The notes beneath the pieces were generated by a model that saw only the letters and a list, made by a program, of their open reading frames with translations, made no database searches and was not told the origin of the DNA. From JBEKHI01 sp050012355 (GTDB lineage Bacteria; Actinomycetota; Actinomycetes; Streptosporangiales; Streptosporangiaceae), in contig JBEKHI010000134.1 in assembly GCA_050012355.1 (NCBI GenBank), positions 1-42,614 of the forward strand: DNA of 42,614 bases, given 5' to 3'. Made by a program: the position numbers and the translations under genes. The first letter of the stretch is position 1; each line of letters begins with the position of its first letter. Of this stretch, positions 38,245 through 42,614 are shown one piece after another.

Positions 38245-39330
38245 ATGAGGAGGCCGTCGGTGGAGTTGTTGTCCAGCGGGGACTTCGCCCGCGCATCAGG
38301 GCTGTCCCGCAAGGCTTTGCGGCTGTATGACGAGCTGGGGCTGCTGAAGCCGAAGAGCGTCGACCCGTACACCGGCTACCGCGGCTATGGGCCGGGCCAG
38401 CTGGAGCAGGCCCGGCTGGTCGCCTGGCTCCGTCGGCTCGGGATGCCGCTGGAGCGGATCCAGGCAACCGTTGCGATGCCGCCGCACGAGGCAGCCGGGG
38501 AGCTGAAAGCCTACTGGGACGGCATCGAGGCGGAGACCGCCGCGCGGCGGGAACTGGCGAGCTTCCTCATCGGCTATTTGTCCGGGAAGGACGCTGAAAT
38601 GACCGAAATACCCAACGCGCTTACCGTCCGTTACGCGCTACGGTCGGATATCGGGCTGAAGCGCGCGGATAACGAGGACGCTGCCTACGCTGGAGCCCGG
38701 CTGCTGGCGGTCGCCGACGGGATGGGCGGCCACGCGGCCGGCGAGGTCGCCAGCTCGGCGGTGATCGAGGCGCTGCGTCCGCTGGACACCGCTGTCCCGG
38801 CGGGGGAACTGCTCAACGCGCTTGACCACGCCGTCCGGCGCGCGGGCAGTACCCTTCGGGACCTCGCCGAAGCCGATCCCGAGCGGGCCGGTATGGGAAC
38901 CACGCTCACCGCCATGCTGTGGTCGGGGTCGCAGATCGGGCTGGTGCACATCGGGGACACCCGGGTCTACCTGGTGCGTGACGGTGAGCTCTTCCAGATC
39001 ACCCACGACCACACGGTGGTCCAGTCGCTGATTGATGACGGCAAGATCACCAAGGACGAGGCGGCCTCCCACCCGCAGCGAGCGCTGCTGCTGCGGGCGC
39101 TTGACGCGAGGAGCGCGCACGAGCCGGACCTGACGTTGCACGAGGCCCGGGCGGGAGACCGCTACCTATTGTCTTCCGACGGGTTGCACGGCCTGGTGCC
39201 CGATGCGGAGATCACCCGGGTGCTGCTGACGGTCGCCGACGCCGAGCAGGCGGTCAGCGACCTGATCGCGCTCGCCATCGCGGCCGGGGCCCCGGACAAC
39301 GTCACCTGTATCGTCGCTGACGTCAGCTAA
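38245..39330 (+). CDS. MerR-type HTH fused to a PP2C serine/threonine phosphatase
   Basis: This 361-residue protein has a MerR HTH at residues 8-75 (SGDFARASGLSRKALRLYDELGLLKPKSVDPYTGYRGYGPGQLEQARLVAWLRRLGMPL), a helical linker, and a PP2C phosphatase from about 130 to the end. All PP2C metal motifs are present: SDIGLKRADNEDAAY, LLAVADGMGGHAAGEVASSA, GTTLTAMLW, VHIGDTRVYLVRDGELFQITHDHTVVQSLI, YLLSSDGLHGLV and APDNVTCIVADV. A DNA-binding head on a PstP/Stp-like phosphatase suggests a regulator whose activity is tied to Ser/Thr phosphorylation. The ATG at 38245 lies 7 nt after TACCCT (38232-38237) with no ribosome site, so the mRNA is probably leaderless. Confidence 0.88.
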   Translation: MRRPSVELLSSGDFARASGLSRKALRLYDELGLLKPKSVDPYTGYRGYGPGQLEQARLVAWLRRLGMPLERIQATVAMPPHEAAGELKAYWDGIEAETAARRELASFLIGYLSGKDAEMTEIPNALTVRYALRSDIGLKRADNEDAAYAGARLLAVADGMGGHAAGEVASSAVIEALRPLDTAVPAGELLNALDHAVRRAGSTLRDLAEADPERAGMGTTLTAMLWSGSQIGLVHIGDTRVYLVRDGELFQITHDHTVVQSLIDDGKITKDEAASHPQRALLLRALDARSAHEPDLTLHEARAGDRYLLSSDGLHGLVPDAEITRVLLTVADAEQAVSDLIALAIAAGAPDNVTCIVADVS

Positions 39331-39377
39331 GAACCAATCTATTGTCAGGCGCCCCGGGACTATCTAACGTGTGTGGC

Positions 39378-40793
39378 GTGAGAAACAGAAGCACCGCCGG
39401 GATACTCTCGCTTGCCGTTGTAGCCACCGGGGCGCTGCTCGCAGCGGCCCCGTCGACCGGACCAGAGCTCGGCGCCCAAGCGCCCAAGGCTCAAGTCAGG
39501 ATCTCACCCAACATCATCGACCGGTTCGCGGCAGCGAGCCAGCCGCTGACCAGCGCGCAGTGTGAGTCCGACTATGGCGTCGCTTGCTATCAGGGCCCCG
39601 AGTTGCAGTCCGCCTATAACCTCGGCCCGCTGCTGCGGCACGGGATCACCGGCCGGGGCGAGACCATCGTGATCGTCGACTCGTACGGGTCGCCGACGAT
39701 CAAGCAGGATCTCGCCACCTACGACGCTCGCTACAAGCTGCCCGCCCCGCCGTCCTTCAAGATCATCCAGCCCGCGGGCGCGGTACCGCCGTACCAGGAG
39801 AACTCTGACTTCGAGGGCTGGGCCGGCGAGACGACGCTGGACGTGGAGATGTCCCACACCATCGCCCCGGGCGCGAACATCCTGCTGGTGGAGACGCCGG
39901 TGTCGGAGACGGAGGGGGTCACCGGGTTCCCGCAGATCGTCAAGGCCGAGAACTACGTGATCGACCACCACCTTGGTGACGTGATCAGCCAGAGCTTCGG
40001 CGCCACCGAGGGAACGTTCCCGAACGCGGCCTCCATCGACGCGCTGCGGAGCGCGTACGTGAACGCGGCCGCCCGTGGCGTGACGGTGCTCGCGGCCACC
40101 GGCGACGCCGGGGTGGTCGACGATGAGCTGAACGAGGTCGACTACTACACCCACCGGGTCGTCGACTGGCCGCCGAGTGACCCGCTGGTGACAGCGGTCG
40201 GCGGGACCGAACTGCACCTGAACGCGGCCGGGCGACGCACCTCGGCGGACTCGGTGTGGAACGACACCTACAACAAGGCGGCGAACGAGATAGCGTACGG
40301 CGACGCCGGCCCCAACCCGCTGGCCACCAACGGCGGGGTGTCGGCGGTATTCTCCCGACCCGCCTACCAGAAGAGCGTGGCCAACGTCGTCGGAAAGGCC
40401 CGGGGCGTACCGGACATCGTGATGAGCGGGGCGTGCAACGGCGCGATCCAGGTGTACCAGAGCTTCGCCGGGTCCCCGGCGGGCTGGTACATGAGCTGCG
40501 GGACCAGCGAGGCCACACCGCTCTTTGCCGGAATCGTCGCGCTAGCCGACCAGGCGGCCGGTCACAGCCTAGGGCTGATCAACCCGGCCCTGTACGCGAT
40601 GAAGGCGGCCCACGTCCCCGGTCTGGTCCCGGTGACCTCCGGAAACAACACCGTGACCTTCACCCAGAACGGCAAGACCTACACCGTCGAGGGCTACCAG
40701 GCTAAAGCCGGATACAACCTGGCGTCGGGGCTCGGCACCGTAAACGCCGCCGCCTTCGTCCCCGAACTAGCCGCCTTCGCCAGCCACCGGTAG
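39378..40793 (+). CDS. Secreted S53 (sedolisin/kumamolisin) peptidase
   Basis: This 471-residue exported serine-carboxyl peptidase has a signal peptide (MRNRSTAGILSLAVVATGALLAAAPS). The catalytic residues are visible: Glu151 and Asp155 in GWAGETTLDVEMSHTIAPGA, Asp243 in AATGDAGVVD, and Ser377 in SCGTSEATPLFAGIVAL. The C-terminal YNLASGLGTVNAAAF resembles the calcium-site region, though the usual Asp is Asn. There are only about 70 residues between signal and catalytic domain, so the large pro-kumamolisin domain is missing and activation must differ from classic sedolisins. These enzymes work in acid. The GTG at 39378 lies 7 nt after TAACGT (39365-39370), again leaderless-like; the frame is open to 39342. 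Confidence 0.9.
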   Translation: MRNRSTAGILSLAVVATGALLAAAPSTGPELGAQAPKAQVRISPNIIDRFAAASQPLTSAQCESDYGVACYQGPELQSAYNLGPLLRHGITGRGETIVIVDSYGSPTIKQDLATYDARYKLPAPPSFKIIQPAGAVPPYQENSDFEGWAGETTLDVEMSHTIAPGANILLVETPVSETEGVTGFPQIVKAENYVIDHHLGDVISQSFGATEGTFPNAASIDALRSAYVNAAARGVTVLAATGDAGVVDDELNEVDYYTHRVVDWPPSDPLVTAVGGTELHLNAAGRRTSADSVWNDTYNKAANEIAYGDAGPNPLATNGGVSAVFSRPAYQKSVANVVGKARGVPDIVMSGACNGAIQVYQSFAGSPAGWYMSCGTSEATPLFAGIVALADQAAGHSLGLINPALYAMKAAHVPGLVPVTSGNNTVTFTQNGKTYTVEGYQAKAGYNLASGLGTVNAAAFVPELAAFASHR

Positions 40794-40807
40794 CGCATCC
40801 TCGCCGT

Positions 40808-40840
40808 AGCCCCCTTCCCGCCGCAGCCCCCTTCCCGCCG
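40808..40840. repeat. 17-bp period tandem duplication
   Basis: AGCCCCCTTCCCGCCG occurs at 40808-40823 and 40825-40840, separated by a single base. It lies just after the S53 peptidase stop and directly before copy C of the paired-palindrome element. Confidence 0.7.
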
Positions 40841-40856
40841 TAGGCTCCAAGGGCGG

Positions 40857-40900
40857 CGATGAGTCATCGACGCCCCTAGAGGGGCAGCCATGAGTCATCG
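40857..40900. repeat. Paired-palindrome element, copy C
   Basis: CGATGAGTCATCG (40857-40869) and CCATGAGTCATCG (40888-40900) have starts 31 bp apart. The centre is a palindrome, GCCCCTAGAGGGGC (40872-40885), with CTA beginning 19 nt after the first core's start, as in copies A and B. It lies in the convergent gap between the S53 peptidase and the ABC binding-protein gene, where it could also act as a bidirectional terminator-like structure. Confidence 0.82.
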
Positions 40901-40932
40901 CTGCCCCGGGGGCCCGGGCCCGGCGCGGGGGG

Positions 40933-41895
40933 TTAGCCTAGGAGGCCGGTGCCGGTTGGGTTTACTTGGGACTGGGTGATGCCGGAGGTGGCTACGCCCC
41001 ATTTGGCGAGGATCTTTGCGTATTCGCCGTCGGCTATTAGCTCGTTGACGGCGGCCGACAGCACTGGCGCTAGGGCGGAGCCTTTGTCGGTGACGAAACC
41101 TACCGGCGTCTGGCTGAACTGCCCGGCGAACCTGAGTCCTGGCAGGTGCGCCGCCTCGTACTTCACGCCGAGGGTGGGGCCGAAGTAGACGTCGAGCTTC
41201 CCGTTCTCCAGGCCGAGGATGATCGGGGCCTGGTCGGCGAAGTAGTCGACCTTATACGGGGTCTTCCCGGCCGCCGCGCACTTGGCGGCGTCCTTGGTGA
41301 GGATCTCCTGGAAGGTCGTGCCCGCGCCGGTGCCTATCGTCAACCCGCACAGGTCGGTGATGCTGGTAACAGTCGACAGCGAGCTACTGGACGGCACCAG
41401 GAGAGACTGGCCGTCGGACAGATAGGTGGAGAAGTCGACCACCTGCTCCCGCGCCGCGGTCACGCCGAAGTTGTCCACGCCGACCTCGAACCGGCCGTTC
41501 TGCACGCCGGGGATGATCGTGTCGAAGGTCCCGTAGCTGGTGCTCCAGTGAACCCCGAGGACCTGTGCGACCGCGTTCTCTATATCCGGTTGGATGCCGA
41601 CCGCCTGACCGTTGGTCCCCTCGCCGGCATAAGGCAGCCCGGCGGTTCCGGTGAACTGTGTCGTGCCGAGTGTGAGCGTCCCGCTGGAACGTACGCTCGC
41701 GGGCAACTCGGCGTGCAGTTTGGCATCTTCCGAGATGCCGGATACCACGTCCTGCGTCGGGTAAGCAGCCGCCGACGGAGCAGCAGAATGAGTGGCGGAG
41801 TCGCTGGCCGAGGTACCGGACGAGCCGCAGGCCGCCAGGGCCAGGCAGCCAGCGGCGGCTACCGAAATCGTGAGGAACCGGGGGAAACGGAGCAC
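40933..41895 (-). CDS. Polar amino-acid ABC transporter substrate-binding lipoprotein
   Basis: This 320-residue family 3 solute-binding protein has a lipoprotein signal MLRFPRFLTISVAAAGCLALAACGSSG with lipobox LAAC (Cys23), then a Ser/Ala-rich linker. The SBP_bac_3 domain follows: SGTLTLGTTQFTGTAGLPYAGEGTNGQAVGIQPDIENAVAQVLG, VGVDNFGVTAAREQVVDFSTYL, LCGLTIGTGAGTTFQEIL and ELIADGEYAKILAKWGV. It captures polar amino acids outside the cell. It lies 25 nt downstream of the cognate ATPase gene on the minus strand; the permease is probably beyond the right edge. Confidence 0.92.
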   Translation of the reverse strand: MLRFPRFLTISVAAAGCLALAACGSSGTSASDSATHSAAPSAAAYPTQDVVSGISEDAKLHAELPASVRSSGTLTLGTTQFTGTAGLPYAGEGTNGQAVGIQPDIENAVAQVLGVHWSTSYGTFDTIIPGVQNGRFEVGVDNFGVTAAREQVVDFSTYLSDGQSLLVPSSSSLSTVTSITDLCGLTIGTGAGTTFQEILTKDAAKCAAAGKTPYKVDYFADQAPIILGLENGKLDVYFGPTLGVKYEAAHLPGLRFAGQFSQTPVGFVTDKGSALAPVLSAAVNELIADGEYAKILAKWGVATSGITQSQVNPTGTGLLG

Positions 41896-41920
41896 AGTTC
41901 GTCCCTTCGTTATGTCTGAG

Positions 41921-42614
41921 TTAGGTCAGGACGGCGGATAGGAAGGCACGTGCGCGCGGATGCTGAGGGTCGGCGAGCACCGCGTCCGGGGGCCCGGTCT
42001 CGACAATCCGTCCCTCGTCGAGGAACACGACGGTGTCGGCCGCTTCACGGGCGAACCCGATCTCATGGGTGACGACGATCATCGTCATCCGCGCGGCGGC
42101 CAGATCCTTCATGACCGAGAGGACCTCGCCGACGAGTTCTGGGTCGAGTGCGCTGGTCGGCTCGTCGAAGAGCATCAGCTTGGGTTCCATCGCGAGCGCC
42201 CGGGCGATCGCGACCCGCTGCTGCTGGCCACCGGACAGGCGCTTCGGGTATTCGGCTTCTCGCCCGGAAAGCCCGACCCGGGCCAGCAGTTCACGAGCGC
42301 GGGCGGTCGCGTCGGAGCGGGAGACGCCGCGCACCGTGATCGGCGCGTAGACCAGGTTCTCGAGCACGGTCATGTGCGGGAACAGGTTGAACTGCTGGAA
42401 CACCATCCCGATCTCGGCACGTTGCCGGGCGATCACGGCCGGCGACAGCTCGCGCAGGCGGCCGCGGACGCTGCGATAGCCGATGAGATCACTGCCAACG
42501 GTGACGTGACCGGCGTCCGGCACCTCCAGGTGATTGATCAGCCGCAGCAGGGTGGACTTGCCCGCGCCGGACGGGCCGAGCAGGACCACCGTCTCGCCCT
42601 CGTTGACGTCGAGG
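41921..42614 (-). CDS. Polar amino-acid ABC transporter ATPase (GlnQ/HisP type), 5' end cut
   Basis: This ABC ATPase enters from the right edge. The visible part begins LDVNEGETVVLLGPSGAGKSTLLRLINHLE (Walker A), continues with the Q-loop GMVFQQFNLFPHMTVLENL, the signature LSGGQQQRVAIARALAMEP, Walker B LMLFDEPTSALDPELV and the H-loop VVTHEIGFAREAADTVVFLDEGRIVE. The Phe-rich Q-loop is typical of polar amino-acid importers. The true start lies outside the window; a GTG at 42589 falls inside Walker A and cannot be the real start. Its stop is 25 nt before the binding-protein gene. Confidence 0.93.
   Translation of the reverse strand, partial: LDVNEGETVVLLGPSGAGKSTLLRLINHLEVPDAGHVTVGSDLIGYRSVRGRLRELSPAVIARQRAEIGMVFQQFNLFPHMTVLENLVYAPITVRGVSRSDATARARELLARVGLSGREAEYPKRLSGGQQQRVAIARALAMEPKLMLFDEPTSALDPELVGEVLSVMKDLAAARMTMIVVTHEIGFAREAADTVVFLDEGRIVETGPPDAVLADPQHPRARAFLSAVLT

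Noticed and set aside
1..42614. tRNA, rRNA or insertion sequences
   Set aside because: I found no tRNA-like cloverleaf, no rRNA segment and no transposase-like protein in any frame.

Overview
The window is about 42.6 kb of very GC-rich DNA with dense, often overlapping genes, many GTG starts and frequent ATGA/GTGA start-stop overlaps. The gene content points to a filamentous or related actinomycete. Clues are a DUF574 (SAV2177-type) SAM methyltransferase, a DUF3349 protein, a GroES-like paralogue, a divergent ECF sigma/zf-HC2 pair, a class 2 PyrD, LtrA, a VIT1/CCC1 protein with an IdeR/DtxR-type iron box, and several start codons that sit 6-7 nt after a TANNNT box (leaderless-mRNA style). I cannot name the genus from the sequence. 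I found no rRNA, tRNA, insertion sequence, phage or CRISPR array.

Layout. 1-712: end of an ArsR regulator with its SRPBCC partner. 709-3841 (minus): probable operon of a Pit phosphate transporter, a small membrane protein, a DUF3349 protein, a GroES-like protein and a mannose-6-phosphate-isomerase-like protein. 3985-6347 (minus): a VIT1/CCC1 transporter with an unusual proline-rich repeat tail and an iron box, preceded by a sucrase/ferredoxin-like protein. 6505-9659: a degenerate ADP-ribosylglycohydrolase fused to a dual-specificity phosphatase, alanine dehydrogenase, and a divergent Lrp-type regulator. 9672-10938: an O-methyltransferase and a small SH3-like protein. 11132-16758: a five-gene operon (ROK regulator, YhfX-like PLP enzyme, APC permease, ROK kinase, GlmS-like SIS isomerase) that resembles fructosamine (Amadori compound) utilisation loci in logic. 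16742-20594: a NYN/OST-HTH protein, a PLP enzyme fused in frame to an FMN reductase, a tiny ORF encoding a repeat peptide, and an adenine deaminase. 20556-24711: DUF574 methyltransferase, small protein, CBS protein, TetR regulator, membrane protein, PyrD. 24721-32832: a fused two-half ABC exporter and, divergently, SbcD-SbcC. 32848-37956: LtrA, ECF sigma, and divergently a zf-HC2 anti-sigma-like membrane protein, a frameshifted membrane-SCO1/SenC gene and a lipoprotein. 38245-40793: a MerR-PP2C fusion and a secreted S53 peptidase. 40933-42614 (minus): a polar amino-acid ABC transporter binding protein and ATPase, cut by the right edge.

The strongest unexplained signal is a family of four short elements (7146-7189, 10985-11028, 22213-22256, 40857-40900). 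Each consists of two 13-bp palindromes of the form CGATGNNNCATCG whose starts lie exactly 31 bp apart. Three copies lie in intergenic DNA downstream of genes and have a CTA trinucleotide at the same central position. The fourth lies in the proline-rich linker of the ADP-ribosylglycohydrolase-phosphatase gene. The central triplets differ between copies while the arms and the spacing are kept, which points to a selected structure or binding site. Other points of interest are the putative fructosamine operon, the 19303-19392 micro-ORF, the PLP/FMN-reductase fusion with a vestigial stop and ribosome binding site at the joint, the 4-bp duplication that breaks the SCO1 gene, and a GC-rich palindromic repeat inserted in frame in the isomerase gene.
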